The notes under the pieces are model-generated. The model had not been told where the DNA came from. It was given only the letters and a program-made list of their open reading frames with translations, and did not search any database. Of a DNA stretch of 64,000 nucleotides, positions 1 to 11,878 are shown one piece after another. The position numbers and the translations under genes are program-made. Source of the stretch: Rostratula benghalensis. Lineage: Eukaryota; Chordata; Aves; Charadriiformes; Rostratulidae. How positions within the stretch are numbered: the stretch's first letter is position 1; every line of letters starts with the position of its first letter. Location of the stretch: positions 267,926 to 331,925 of the forward strand of contig VXAI01000195.1 in the NCBI GenBank assembly GCA_013399305.1, read 5' to 3'.

Positions 1-1119
1 TCTCCGTTTTCCACAAAAAAAAAGTGACATTATCACCATCTGTACAACTGCCAACCCAAGCGACTCACCTTTGCCTTTCCCTGCTGGGCTGCTCCTCAAT
101 TAAAAGCTTTTCTCGATGTCGTAACTTTCACCCCTGATAACTGAGCTTCCTTTTTCCAGCCTCCTCCCCTCCTTTTAACGCGAGGCTGGAAATGCCATTT
201 AGGGGAGGTTTGGCGCTGGCAGCGTGAAACCCAGGAGCACATTTAGAGGGCAAAGGCTGCCAAAGCCGGGCTGCTCCGTGTCACTGAGCCCGGGAACAAA
301 AGCCAGATGGGGAAAAATATAGGAGCCAAGCCACCTATACAATGATCCTGCTCTTGGCACATGCTCCAGGGTCCATCAGGCAGCACTTCAGCACCTCAGG
401 ACGCAGCCACGCTTCTCCCATCCCTCTCAGAAACACAGGGCAGGGACACAAGTGACACCACGGAGGAGAACGGGGCACAGCAGGGTTTGCTGCCCCACAC
501 ATCTCCCCTCCTGGAGCACCATTGCAGCATTACCAGCCCCAAATATTTTAAAACCATGAGCTAGGGTAAATGTAGTAAGAAAGAAGGAAAAAACAACCAA
601 CCAACCAAAACCTGGCCAACTATACACATTCTTTAATTTGCCTGCTAATTTATGAACAGGTAAGCCTCTCCGCTGCCAAGCTTTTCTTCACAAAAAAAAA
701 AAAAAGAGGGTTAGAAACAATTCATTAATAAATATTGAGCAATTCACAAATTCTGCAAGTCCTTCTTGGGCAGGGGTGGGGATAATTTTCTGCGAAGTAC
801 ACATTTTATTTATTTATTTATTTAGGTACAGTATGTGTGCAAGCAAAGCACACCTTTATTTATTTTACATCCAACCTCAGCTAAGTTCAGAACTCCCTGA
901 TTATGTACACTCAGACATTTTTAAAAGCTGCTCATTTGTGAAAACCAATCTTCTTATAAAATAATGAATTGGAAGCTTTCATGGGAATTAACTGCGTGCT
1001 GCTGGGCACCGGTGCAGAGAGGATAACAGAGATATCACAGGGGTTTGTAGGTGAGCTCCCTTCCTGCACTTCTCCTGCCCCAACCAGGCTGGTTCTCGCC
1101 AGTGGCCCCAGCTTGCTGG
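1..1119. other. unique non-coding DNA, no gene seen
   Basis: No frame longer than about 75 codons starts here and none resembles a known domain. The stretch is moderately AT-rich and carries small homopolymers, including 14 A at 692-705, and a short TTTA tetranucleotide array at about 803-825. No recognisable transposon is visible before the CR1 that follows. It could be intronic or intergenic; the sequence alone does not decide. Confidence 0.6.
803..825. repeat. (TTTA)n microsatellite
   Basis: About five copies of the tetranucleotide TTTA in a row, seen directly. Such arrays are common in vertebrate non-coding DNA and are often length-variable between individuals. Confidence 0.85.
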
Positions 1120-1626
1120 AGATACACGCTCCAGACTGGGTCCAGTTCTGGGCTCCTCAGTTCAAGAAGGACAGGGAACTACTGGAGAGAGTCCAGTGAA
1201 GGCCAGGAAGATGATGAGGGACTGGAGTGTCTCTCTGCTGAGGGACCTGGGGCTGTTCAGCTGGAGAAGAGCATGCTGAGAGGGGACCTCATTGGTGCTG
1301 AGCAAGTTCTAAAGGGCAAGTGGCAAGAGGATGGAGCTGGACTCTTCTCATTGGTGCCCAGTGACAGGTCCAGGGGCAACAGGCACAAACTGGGACACGG
1401 GAAATTCCATCTCAACGTGAGGAAAAACTTTATTCCTGTGAGGGTGACACAGCCCTGGCAGAGGCTGCCCAGAGAGGTGGTGGAGTCTCCATTTCTGGAG
1501 ACATTTAAACACCATGTGGACATGTTTCTGTACAACCTGCTGTGGGTGGACCTGCTTTGGCAGGGGACTGGACTGGGTGATCTCCAGAGGTCCCTTCCAA
1601 CCCCATAGGATTCTGTGATTCTGTGA
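1120..1626 (+). mobile_element. CR1 LINE, 5'-truncated 3' end (group A)
   Basis: The plus strand reads as the C-terminal part of CR1 ORF2 followed by the 3' UTR. Translated pieces include the family block around '[10 protein letters not shown]' and a degenerate 'RSRGNRHKLGHGKFHLN'. The copy ends in 'agaggtccc', 'ttccaacccc' and then a GATTCTGTG repeat, the typical CR1 3' terminus. It lacks everything upstream, as expected from 5' truncation during target-primed reverse transcription. Stop codons and indels show it is dead. The open frame spanning 1051-1608 is this element, not a host gene. Confidence 0.93.
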
Positions 1627-2453
1627 CTGGGGTGAATGGGAGCTTTTGGGGCTCATTGCAAAAATGCTTCCTCACAGAAAGACTGATACCTGCTGCAGAT
1701 GCACCCCCTCGGTGATTGTCCTGCTGCAGAAGGTCCCTGGCTCCTCCGCAGGGCTGCTGCTCTTGCAGAGCTGCTCAAGTCCAGGTGGGGCCAGATGTCC
1801 TTGAAACACTGCTAAAAGGACAAATGTCTGGGAAAAAAAAAAAAAAAAAAGAAAAAATCCCTCATCTCTTTCTGTCCTGACCGTTTTATTTCTTCCTTCA
1901 TACAGTGAAGCTTGTAAACGCTTAAACCCATCCTTGCCAGCTCTCAAGCTGTTATAAACCTGAGCCTCTGCCTTAAAATACTTCCGTGACTTCAGGTCTT
2001 GATTCCATTTCTGGCCTTGGAATAGTTTAAGAGTTTCTGATGTTATGTGCTTGGTTGTTTAAAAAAAATTAAAAATCCCTTGCTGGCAGCATACAATCAC
2101 CTTACAGAGTCACGGTGTGGGTTCAGGAGCTGGAGCAGAAAGGGCAACTCGGAGCCCGGGAAACCCTTCTCAAAGCTTCCCAGATGGGTGAGCAGATGCT
2201 TCCAGGGGGGGAGAGCAGTGAGAGCTCTGGGATGACAGTGAGTGAAGTGAGGACAGCAGGACTGGGGGGTAGAGCATGGGAGCCAGAGCCAGGAGCTGGA
2301 TTTCCCAGCCCAGAGGGTGCTCGCCACAGGGGACCACCTACGCGCTGATCCAAAGCCGCGGGCAAGCTGGACAGAGGAGACCCACGTATGGCTCATCTGC
2401 AGGCACAGGGACATAATTACACAGCTAAAGCTTTGGGATAAATTCTGGAGGAA
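1627..2453. other. unique non-coding DNA between CR1 and LTR
   Basis: No gene is recognisable. There is an 18-base poly-A run at 1833-1850. The overlapping open frames around 2100-2410 on both strands are in GC-richer DNA and show no domain, so I treat them as chance. Confidence 0.55.
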
Positions 2454-3195
2454 TGTCCTGGTTTGAAGTAAAATGGAACCAATTTTCTGTTTTGTAATTT
2501 GACTTTTTTTAGCTGGGCCTCTTCTAAGTAACCAAACTCTGAAATGAACAGCAGATCGTTCAGAAACTGTTCATTCTCCCAGTGATCAGCCCTGATCACA
2601 CCAAGGGATGGTGCAGAGAGGCACCACCTTATCCTTATTGCTAAAACAACCAAGGGCAGGGAATTTTGGTATTTGCCCCGTTGAGGGGTCAGAGGTGGAA
2701 AAGCATCAAGGGGTCACCCCTGTGGGGAGGAGCGGGCAGGACAGGGGACCCAAACCTGACCAACTGGGGGATTCCATCCCATCCCCATCCTGCTCAGTAG
2801 AAAAGCTGAGGGATCAAAGGGTCAACTCTTCCTTTGATGACCAATGTCTGAGGAAGACCCTGTGTGTTCCTCTGCCTTTGACCCCAGTCTGAGCATTCCT
2901 GACTCCAGATCTGGAATCCAGCTCCTGTCGGTCACCCAGTCCAGTCTGGGACTTTTCCTGATGCCTGCTGGTGACGTGATCATCATCCTGGGAGCTTGAT
3001 ACAGTTTCATATATATTGTATCTACTTCATTACTTTATCTTTTTTTTTTCTTTCTTCAATTTTAGTATTAATACTTAATTGAAGTAGTTTAGTTCATTCT
3101 AAACTTGTAAATCTCCTTATCTCTTCCTCTCCTTTCTTTTTTTAGGGGAACCATCTGTCAGCCTGGTTTTGGTAATTTTGGCTGAAATCATGACA
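2454..3195 (-). mobile_element. solo LTR of an avian endogenous retrovirus, copy 1
   Basis: A 742-bp unit bounded by TGTCCTGG at the left and CATGACA at the right, the TG...CA ends of retroviral LTRs. It is flanked by AGGAA (2449-2453) and AGGAG (3196-3200), a 5-bp target duplication with one mismatch. A second copy of the same sequence lies at 18260-19053 in opposite orientation. About 560 bp next to the TGTCCTGG end (2454 to roughly 3010) match copy 2 with about 20 differences by eye, near 96%; the other ~180 bp differ strongly. U3 is usually the fastest-changing LTR part, so I infer that the variable end is U3 and that this copy is on the minus strand; orientation is not proven. No gag, pol or env sequence adjoins it, so it is a solo LTR. 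A 5-bp duplication would suit an ERVL-like or gamma-like class, but I cannot assign a family name. Confidence 0.82.
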
Positions 3196-3775
3196 AGGAG
3201 GTGCACGAATATTTTTGTAAGCAATGATTTGGATTAACAGAGAGAAAATCAGTTTTCTAGGGGCTTTTAGGAGGAAGTTTACCAGTGTGAACAACGAGCA
3301 GTCTCGCCTGGTTCCAAGAACAGGCTGGGAATGGGGCTACGGGGCAGAGTGAGCCTTGATGGGCTCAGCATGGGCCTGGGACCACGCATCCATCCCCCCC
3401 CCCCCCGCTCCACAGCAGCTCACAGCCTGGCCAGCACCAAAGCTACTGCAAAAAGACAATGTTTTACCCTTTTACGGATCATCTAGTGCCCTAAGGAGAT
3501 TCCTTAAAAATACAAACAAGCCACTTGATACAGCTGGATAAAAGCCTACCTCCATGGCAGTGATTTTCCTGGCGATGCTTTTCATCTTCGGCTGCTGGAA
3601 GCTTCGACGTAAAAATTTATCACATGCCCTCCCCTAATAAAATGTGACAGTTTTACTGTATTATTTTTTTCATATAAATGTACATTTAGTTTTGAATTAT
3701 ACCAAGAGGCAGGTGCTAGCTTTGGTCATGCTTGCAACACATGGCATAAATCACAGCTCCCCAGCAATCTCCCGG

Positions 3776-3835
3776 GACCAGAGTCCTCTGCCTAAGGGTA
3801 CAAGTAACTTCTAGTGACTTCAATGGAAGTTTCTG
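3776..3835. repeat. possible fragment of an old palindromic interspersed repeat
   Basis: The words 'gggaccaga', 'aagtaacttc' and 'tgacttcaatggaagt' resemble one arm and the centre of palindromic non-autonomous repeats I recall from turtle, crocodile and bird genomes, whose centre reads 'ccattgacttcaatgg'. Only about 60 bp match. The resemblance comes from memory and may be chance. Confidence 0.3.
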
Positions 3836-5444
3836 GTATCCTGCAGTGAAAGAATAGATCACCAGAGACTCATTTGCTGTTGATTAAAAGCAAGAGACTA
3901 ATAGCACTGGGCGCAGTGGAGCAGCAAGTGCTGTGTCACTTCCCACTGCATCCACTTGAAACCCAGCCCTGTTGCTCCTGGGAGCCCAAAGCTCTCCAAA
4001 ATGCATCTTATTGCTGACCCCAAAACCACTTGTTTTGGCTGTTATGCCCTCAAACAGCACCACTGTCACCCCAGTGCTCCCAGCCATCCCGTGCTGGGCT
4101 GGCACCGCCGTGTCTGCCCCAGGCTGCCCACCCTCACCCAGACCCTGCCTCCCCAGGGACATCCCACCACCCCCAGCTGACTTCCAAAAAGGTCCTGGGA
4201 TTCCCCCCAGCCTTGGTGCACCCAGCAGCCGTGTGAGGCATGGGGAGACAGGGACATGGGTTTACAGGGTCACCAGCTCCCACTGTCCATAGTGAGGAGC
4301 ATCAGCCTGGATTTCCATTTCTTGGCCAGTGTGTCCTGTCTGGGGCTGGTAACGGGGGGGATGTGTGTGTCAGCAGAGCCCCCCCAAGCTCATGGCTGGT
4401 GTATCAGCTGCTGGAGCAGCTACTGTTGATCTGATTGAGCATAACGAGTGGTGTGGGACCTCGGGAGATGCACCATCAGCACGATTAGCCACGTTCTCAG
4501 GGGAAAGGGCTATGCCAGGGAGATGGGAGGAGGATGACTTGTGATGGAGGAGCAGCAGATGGTCTCTCTCAAGGAGAACGCTGGGACAGTAATTACAATA
4601 GACAAGAGGAGAGCTGCTGGCTCGCTCACAAGAATTTGTCCAGGCAATCAGGGGAAGCACGAGCCCCTCCAGAGAGCAGGGAAGGGAGTGTGATGGGGAG
4701 GAGATGGGGAGATGAAGAAATTTGCTCCCAGTGCCCAGCCAGAGCCCACCCACCTCTCCAAGGGGCCGCAGACTCTCCCTTTGCTTTACACCACACCTGC
4801 AACTCCCTCTTCACCAGGATAATTGTGGTTTCATACACTTTAAGCTCAGCTTTGCTTTCTCCTATTCAACGTTGTCCAAAGGGCATCCCAACCACCACGC
4901 TGCTTGTCCCAGCCACTCCCCAACACCTCTGAGACAGAGAAGTGACTTTGGTCCTTGCTTCTTGTATGGGACAAGCTGTGCCAGGAAGGGTGGGCTGTGA
5001 CCTGGGAACATCACTTCCCAGGACAGCTCGGGGAAGCAAAAAGAAATAAATATAGAGAACAAAGCTCACAGCTTGCAAGTATTTTCCATCCTCTTTAGCT
5101 CAGCTGTGATTTTACGCCTTATTGCCCCTCTACCCCATGCCCTCGTTTTTCTACTCTACCATGACTCTTTACTCCCCTTGGAGCAGCTCCCTACCAGCCA
5201 AAGCATGTCAGAGGTTAGAGAAGAGTTTAATTAGCCCTCCTCTTCCTCACTGCCTGCTCCCCTGCATCCACCCATGTCCCCACAGCAAGGCTGGATGTCG
5301 AAACAGAGAGGTGAGGGAGGGCTGTGACATCTCAAGGTGACTTTTACTGTGAGGGATCCCCTGCCCATGTGTACCCCATGATGTTCCAGCTCTGCAATGC
5401 AGCCTGAGCAGTAGCTGAGACCTGCAGGTGATGAGGAAATCAGG

Positions 5445-5467
5445 GCTAATTAGAAACCGCTAATTAG
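5445..5467. promoter_or_regulatory. paired GCTAATTAG motifs, possible homeodomain sites
   Basis: GCTAATTAG occurs twice in the same orientation, at 5445-5453 and 5459-5467. TAATTA is the core bound by many homeodomain proteins, and close pairs occur in developmental enhancers. The motif is short and degenerate in binding, so this is only a candidate. No other enhancer feature can be shown from sequence alone. Confidence 0.25.
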
Positions 5468-6470
5468 ATCTCTGCTGAAACACTGCCTCTGCTCTGTGCC
5501 CGTGGGCTGTGCTCTGAGATGGGTCCCTCCTGCTCTGAAGGGGTCCTTCTGCTCCTGCCACCCCACTGGCAGCACACACAAGCCAACAAAATAAATTAAA
5601 ACAAAACAAACAAACAAGAATGGCTTTTGACGAGACTTAAGTGTTTCACATCACGCTCCCTCTGACTTGGGCAGAGCTGCAGCCCTGGCTCTGCTGAGGG
5701 CACCAAGCCAGGAATATCCAAAGGAGATCTACGGTCCTCCCCATTTATTGAGCTCAGCCTGCAGGGATGAAGCAGGTTGGGATGGCTCCACGCATCTTCG
5801 AGCGAGCCCAGCAACCCACTTCTCCAACACCAGCCAAAGAGGGGCCAGCAGCAGTCTGGGAGACCCACCTGCCAGGACACCCCCACCCTGGGATTTTACA
5901 GAGAGAAGACCTGGGAAGCTCTACCAAATGGCTCTGTGGTGCCCAGCTCCATCACCAAAACCCTTCCTGGAGGGCTCTGTTGTCCTCCATGGCAGAGAAA
6001 CAGCAGTGCACAGCCCAGAGGGACGCACCCCCCCCCCACCAAGGACAGCTGGCTCCTGGCCCTGGGCAACCGACATTCCTGCTCAAGCTTTTCCTTCCCC
6101 ACAGATGCAAACCCTTGGGTCAACACAGCTGCTCCTGGCAAGGCACTCAGCACGCATATCCATCACCTCTGGGAAGGGGTTTAAGATTAAACCCACCCCC
6201 GCTCCCCACCAAGATTGCAAAGTGCAGACCCAAGGCCAGGAGTGTCGGTGCTTCTGAGGTTACTCGGTGTTTGTTGGAAGGGAGGGTTGTGCCGTGCATC
6301 CACCCAGGACACCCAGAGCAGAGCCACAGGGACATTTTGGCTTAGTTGCCACCACCAGCAGCATTCACCGTGCAGGATGCAGCATTGACCAAGGCAAACA
6401 TACCCTTGGGTCAATACCGCTTGCTATTTATATCAGCAGACCTTATTAGGAGTGTCAGATTAGGCTATAA

Positions 6471-6585
6471 GGCCCTGATTTACTGGAGCACTTAAGCCTG
6501 TGCCTAACTTTAAGTACACAAGCAGATCCATTGACTTCAGCGGTTTAAGGTTCGACATTTGTAAGTAACTTGCTGAACAAGGACC
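6471..6585. mobile_element. fossil palindromic non-autonomous element (MITE-like)
   Basis: The left part ('ggccctgatttactggagca', 'cttaagcctgtgcctaac', 'tttaagtacacaagcag') and the reverse complement of the right part ('gtccttgttcagcaagt', 'tacttacaaatgtcg', 'aaccttaaacc') can be aligned as imperfect arms around a centre near 6530 that reads 'tccattgacttcag'. A degraded hairpin of about 115 bp is typical of ancient miniature inverted-repeat DNA transposons. I recall similar 'cacttaagc...taactttaag...cattgacttca' repeats in sauropsids but cannot name the family with confidence. It has no coding capacity. Confidence 0.6.
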
Positions 6586-8283
6586 TACATTATTCATCCA
6601 AAACCCCAGGTAATGCATTCTTCGGAAATAACTGTAGCAAACTCCACAAATCCCTGCTGAAAGGACGTCCTAAAGCCCTGGCTAGATAGACAGATTAGCT
6701 GGGATTGCTTTGTAAACAGTGTGCATGCAGAGAGAGATACTTATTTTATTTTATTTTAAATCAGGCCACGCAAAATTCAGACTCGCAGAGGTGCCAGCGC
6801 TGCCTCCTGGCTGGACCTCAGGAGAGGGGACACCACAGCACTAACAAAGCTTCACAGTACAGAGCAGCCTACCCTACCCCAATTAAATACAATTAAACAC
6901 ACTAATTTAAGTGCAAATGTAGATGCCTCACACCACAGACACTCAGGCAACACACCAGCCATAACTACAGCCAGTCCAGCTCCTGCTACTGCCATACCAA
7001 GGTGACATAAAGCCACATGGCATTAAGATATAGGCATAAAATGCTATGATCAGGGGAAGAGAGCATCTCTCTGCTTTGGGGACCCCTCCTCCCAGAGCAG
7101 CAGAACCCCCTCCCCCTCCCCAGGTACCTGCAGGACATGCCCAGCAATAGCACCAGCCACAGCCAGGGATCACCAGGTCACAGCCATGGAGCAGAGCCAA
7201 GGACAAGCTGGGGACTGTGCCCACAGAGCAGGGCTAGTGGGACACATAACAAAGCCACCCCACAGCTCAAACAAGGAGCAAGGGGCTCGGCTTAAATTCC
7301 TCTCCCAAACCAAGCAGGGGAGGTCCCCAGCGAGGCTGCTCCCCCAGCAACAGGAGCCCTGAGTACAGCCATGCCACATCAGGACCCCGATGCTCCAAGC
7401 CTTTCCAGCACTTTAATCCCCTCTCTTTTCCTCAACCAGAGGAATTTCCTCCAGGACAGGATTTGGATGGCTGGGAGGGAAAGCAGCCATGGTGTGGCCA
7501 CATCCCACTGACCACACTGCTCTGTTTTTAGGGGACCAGAGCAGAGGACCTCCTGTTTTCAAGGGACCTGGGGAGGCAGCCAGATATGGTCTATCAGCGC
7601 TTGCCCAAGCCATGTTTTCTGTTTCTGCAGCTGCAATTATCCCCAGCAAGTTGTCAGGAGCAGCCTGCACGGCATTAGTGGGGAAAGCACCGCGCATGCT
7701 TTGCTGCCGGCATCCAGAGGACGGCCGGCAAAACGAGCTAAAATGGCATGGGTTTGAGTCATTTCATAAAATGTAATAGAGAATTATATCCCCGTTGTGC
7801 AATTCCACCAGATAGCTGGGAAAAAAAACACAAAACCAACCCTAAACAAAAAAACCCCCACCCTCCGCTTCCAACTCAGAAATCTGTTGAAAGGCTCTCA
7901 TCCTGCCTTCAGCCTGATGAGCAACAGGAGGAATCCTTGCTGCATCCAAGTGCGTTCAGCAGTGCCTGTGAGATGCAGTGTTACCCTACACAGCTTCTCC
8001 ATCCATCGTGCATCAGGGGTGCAGGGATGGGGGTGTCTGTGCCCCCAGATGGGTCCCTGCGTGTGTGCCCCTGCCCTGCACCACGTGCCAGAACACGGGA
8101 GCAGGAGGAAGAGGGTCCACCACCGGCTGCTCTCATCTTCCTTGCTTTGCTGCTGCTGGCAAGACTCCAGCAGTGGGAAGCAGGGAAGAGCCAAATGTTA
8201 TGGATCCCTCAACCACTGTTATTTGTCCCTGTGTGCATTGCTGGTGTTTTGCATTAAAATATATGTTGTTAAATTTATGCCTT

Positions 8284-8303
8284 AATATATATATGTGTGT
8301 GTA
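8284..8303. repeat. (AT)n(GT)n microsatellite
   Basis: A short run of alternating AT followed by alternating GT dinucleotides, read directly from the sequence. Confidence 0.75.
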
Positions 8304-9194
8304 ATATGGCTGAGTTACAGTTGCTGTGGGAACTATAACTTTCTTTTTTTCCAAGAGGCTGTTATATGTCTTATTATGTTGTATCATCTGGAGGCTGGCT
8401 GGAAACAAGATTGCTGCTGTTAATCCTTCAGCATGGAGGGCTGATTAAACCCAGCTGTCCCCTCCTCCTTGGGTCTGTAGCTACACGTAGGGTCTGTCTC
8501 ATCTGCAGGGGGACAGTTCTCGCGTCACAGGCTCTAATTTAGGGCACTCGTTTGGGGCAGAGGGTCCGGGCTCTGGGAACACCATGGTGTAAAGCATCGG
8601 TGTGAGCAGGCTTTTCCTGACTGCTCTGCTGGGGCACGGGCGTGTGGCTGGGGACAAATCCAGGCACAGTTGGGTTGGGGACCAGCCCTGCTGCTGCTGC
8701 CACCTCTCCTGTCCTCACTGCAGAAGACAAACAGGGTCAAGGACCTACTTTCCCCATGGTGGCCAGCACTTGGGCAGGATTTGGGCAGGGTCCCAACCCT
8801 GCCAGCCTGAGCCTCTCCAGGAGAGGATCCAGGAGAAGGGCGAATCCCAAACCTTGGGCGATCCTGAACCTTGGGCAATACAACCTCATGAAACCTCTGT
8901 CCCCACTGTCAGTGGGACATGCCCCAGCCTCACTCCATGGGGTAGAAGCCTGTCCACAACCCATTCCATACGTGGTCTCAGCACAGCTCTGCAGGGGATG
9001 TGCTCTCCCACCTCTCTGGGATGCTCAGGGAGCATCTTCAGCCCCACATGCAGAGAGCACCTGGGGCAGGGGGGATGGGACAGTGCTGGGCCCCCCATCA
9101 CACCAAAACCTTCCGAAAACTGGATTTGCACCCAAAACCTTGGCGCCGGGTCCTCCCCTGGCCTTGGCGGGGTTTTGTTTGTGTTTCGGCTGCT

Positions 9195-9560
9195 GCAAGT
9201 CGCCGAGATGGCTGATTAAAGGCTTTAATGGGCCGTGGAGCGGGGTGATTTGCTGGGAGGCTACTGTAAAAAGATAGGAAGGCTGCTTAGCGCCTCGATC
9301 ACTGGAGGTGTAAACAGAGGATGGATTTTGTCAGCACATGTCCACTCTCCTCGTAATGAAACGCAAATTGCTCACCGAGAACCTGCTCCGGGATATAGAT
9401 GTTTGTGAGAGGCTAAATGGGCCTCTCGCCATTTAAATATTTATTCCTTTTTCTCACGCTTATTTTATTTTATTTTTTTTTTTAATTTGCAGCAGGCAGC
9501 CGTGTATAAAAGATTAAATGCACAATGTTTAAAGGGAAAGGAAGTAATTTCTAGCTGGTA
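9195..9560. other. candidate conserved non-coding block
   Basis: This block has no transposon wording, an even base composition with clustered AT words (ATTTAAATATTTATT near 9430), and no coding potential. It looks like the kind of sequence that often proves conserved near developmental genes. That is an impression from composition only; no alignment was possible. Confidence 0.2.
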
Positions 9561-11130
9561 AACGCTGCCCCACCAGCCCCCTCCCTGGCTGGTGTAACAG
9601 CTATGTGTCCTCCAGTGGTGGGGGATACCCAGCAGTGGTGGTCCCAGAGATAGTCTTTGGCGTGTTCATGTGCAGCAGGGGGAAGCTTTAAAGGAAAAGC
9701 TTTGATCCCAGGTGGGCTCAGCCCCATTGCCTGACACCCCGGACCCAAGGGGGTTCCAGCCCAGAGCCACCCCATTACATCTCCCCATGGAGGGCAACGT
9801 TCCCCACACTAAGGTGTTCTCCAGAGCACGCTGGACTCCCATCACTCTCCCGCTGGGGACAAAGTTTTGCCAGATATAAATAATCCTGCAACTGAGGAAA
9901 GAGTTATTTACAGAGGAGGGATGAATCCCGCTGCACGGTGACGTTCCCCGAGTGACTAAATGGCTTTGGTAGCATTATTTTGAGTCTGCCCCCACTGCAA
10001 GGAGGTCGAGAGGCAGAAGATGGGATGGGAAGAGGATGGTTTTGGGGTGTCCTTGGCCCTGACCCCCCCCCAGAATGGGCTGGTGAGAGCATAGGAGGAA
10101 AACAGACAGGAACAGAGGCTTCCCTTGGGCTCTGTCCATATCAGTTCAGTTCAGATCCCTCCCAGGTGACTTCTTAGCTTTCCTGCTGTCACTCAGCCTT
10201 CAAGAGAAAAGATTTCCTGATGAAATTCAAAGGAAAATGAGTATATTTGCTGCATCAAGCCAGGGCCTTATTAAAGCCCATGGCAAAATCCCCACTCACT
10301 GGTGGGGTGAGGTTTCCTCCCCCCCCGAGTCTCCTTACAGGGCGACAGAGCAAAATTAACCCAGCGTAAACCCCAAACCAAAAAAGGTCAGATGAAGCTG
10401 GAAGGTGAAGCCATGTCCTCCCTTGATGCCTTGGTTGCAGAAAACCAGCCTGGCCTCACCTGTACCAGCCCTGCTTTGCTCCTGCCTGCACTTTCCTCCC
10501 TGCCCAGCCATGAAACACGGGGCAGGCAGCACGCAAAGCTGATGGAAAAGTACTGCAGTGAAATGACAGAGATTGCCCCTCCACAATACTGATATTGTAA
10601 AGTTATTTATGTACTAAATGTACCAGGGTTGCTATTGTCTCCGCAGCTCCATTTATTGTAAGGCACGAGGCATGAATTTAACATCCAGGGCTCTAGGCTG
10701 GGGAGGGCTGCTTGTGTGGCACCAGCACTGTGGGAAGGAGTTTTTGGGGCTGGCTCTGGCCATCTCCACTGCCCTCCCCACCTCCCCAGCACTGCCTGAC
10801 CTTGGGCCAGGCACTTGCTGGTGCTTTCACTGGGACAGATGCAGAAATCAAGGCTTGCTCTATAATTTGAGGCTTCAAGGAGAGCCAAGGAAGCAGGGTG
10901 GTAGGGATGGGATGTGACAGTAGGGCTGCACTCAGATGCACCCCCATCCACATCCCTCCCTGGCCGTGGGATAAGAACAAGGTTTGGAGAACATCAAGCA
11001 GGGCCACCTGAAAGCAGGGATAGGTCATGCTGCCTTCCCTCCCCATGACTCAGTTTCCTCATTAGTGGAGTGGTGTGGCTGAACTGCCTTGTGTGGCCAC
11101 AACTTTTGGCAGCCCCAAGGCAAATGCAGT

Positions 11131-11729
11131 CTTGGAATCCTGGGCTGTGTAGAGAAGAGTGTGGCCAGTAGGTGGAGGGAGGTCATTCTCTCCCTCTGCT
11201 CTGCACTGCTGAGGTCACAACTGGAATCCTGCATCCAGTGTTGGGATCCCCAGTTCAAGAGAGATAGGGAACTACTGGAGAGAGTCCAGCGTAGGGCAAC
11301 AAATATGATGGAGGGATTGGAGCATCTCCCTGATGAGGAAAGGCTGAGAGAGCTGGGACTCTTGAGCCTGGAGAAGAGAAGGCTGAGGGGAGACCTCCTT
11401 CATGCTCCCAAGGATCTGAAGGGTGGGTTGAAGGAGGATGGAGCTGGAGTCTTCTCAGTGGTTCCCAGTGACAGGACGAGGGGCAATGGGCACAAGCTGG
11501 AACACGGGAAGTTCCCTTCAAATATGAGAAAAAGCTTCTTTGTGGTGAGGGTGTCAGAGCCCTGGCAGAGCCCAGGGAGGGTGTGGAGTCCCCTTTTCCG
11601 GAGACCTTCAAGCCTCTCCTGGATGCAGTCCTGAGTGATGTGCTCTGGGCAATCCTGCTTTAGCAGGGGAGTGGGACTGGGTGAGCTCTAGAGGTCCCTT
11701 CCAACTCTGAAAATCCCGTGATTCCATGA
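11131..11729 (+). mobile_element. CR1 LINE 3' end (group A), left member of inverted pair
   Basis: Nearly 500 bp remain open as the ORF2 C-terminus, with blocks such as '[12 protein letters not shown]', '[12 protein letters not shown]' and 'DRTRGNGHKLEHGKF' in CR1 order, then the 3' UTR ending 'agaggtccc' and 'attccatga'. The whole open frame at 11089-11634 is explained by this. A near-identical copy lies at 15981-16569 on the other strand. Both share a 5-base deletion where other copies read 'gaggctgcccag' (here 'gagcccag', about 11566-11574). From about 11330 to 11640 I count only two differences from the partner, while the 195 bp before differ at about 11 sites and the ~95 bp after at 10 or more. 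Confidence 0.95.
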
Positions 11730-11759
11730 TAAACCCTATCCCAGGAGCCACCTCTCCAT

Positions 11760-11878
11760 GTGCTAGGATGAGGAGGAGCGAGACCAGTACCTTGCCCCAA
11801 GCTGGCAATGGGGTTATTTCATGCCACTAATATCACACTCAATATCAATTAGAAAGTTTGCTGAGGAGTTCTCTCTCA
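11760..11878 (+). repeat. left arm of a ~118-bp inverted repeat
   Basis: This arm matches the reverse complement of 12949-13066 with about 80% identity by eye. The matching core 'caatatcaattagaaagttt' continues for four more identical bases. The arm begins about 30 bp after the CR1 copy ends. The match fades inside the arms, so the unit resembles a 1.3-kb element with long terminal inverted repeats, or an old local inverted duplication. No transposase is visible between the arms. Confidence 0.8.

Larger units (their letters stand above)
3196..6470. other. unique non-coding DNA with short simple repeats
   Basis: No gene is recognisable in this 3.3-kb stretch. It contains a run of 13 C at 3394-3406, an AT-rich segment at about 3600-3700, and a pair of TAATTAG motifs at 5447-5453 and 5461-5467. 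Several short open frames overlap each other on both strands between 3900 and 6350. They lie in C-rich DNA with few stops and show no domain or codon signature. Confidence 0.55.
6586..11130. other. unique non-coding DNA, partly possible conserved element
   Basis: No gene is recognisable across 4.5 kb. Simple features are a TTTTA array at about 6740-6758, an A-rich stretch near 7820-7860, and an (AT)n/(GT)n patch at 8284-8303. The part at 9195-9560 stands out as AT-rich, low in repeats and rich in TTTAAA and ATTTAAA words; it is described separately. Longer open frames at 8602-9277 overlap in two frames and on the opposite strand, which argues against any one being coding. Confidence 0.5.

Noticed and set aside
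2454..3195. Full provirus attached to the LTR
   Set aside because: No primer-binding site, gag, pol or env wording follows either LTR, and the two LTRs are in opposite orientation.
8602..9277. 205- and 211-codon overlapping frames as a gene
   Set aside because: Two long frames overlap in different phases and opposite-strand frames are open too, which indicates stop-poor GC-rich sequence.
11089..11634. 181-codon open frame and its 178-codon partner at 16074-16610 as a host gene family
   Set aside because: Both are the C-terminal remnant of CR1 ORF2 with family block order and a CR1 3' UTR after them. They lack the reverse transcriptase and endonuclease parts.
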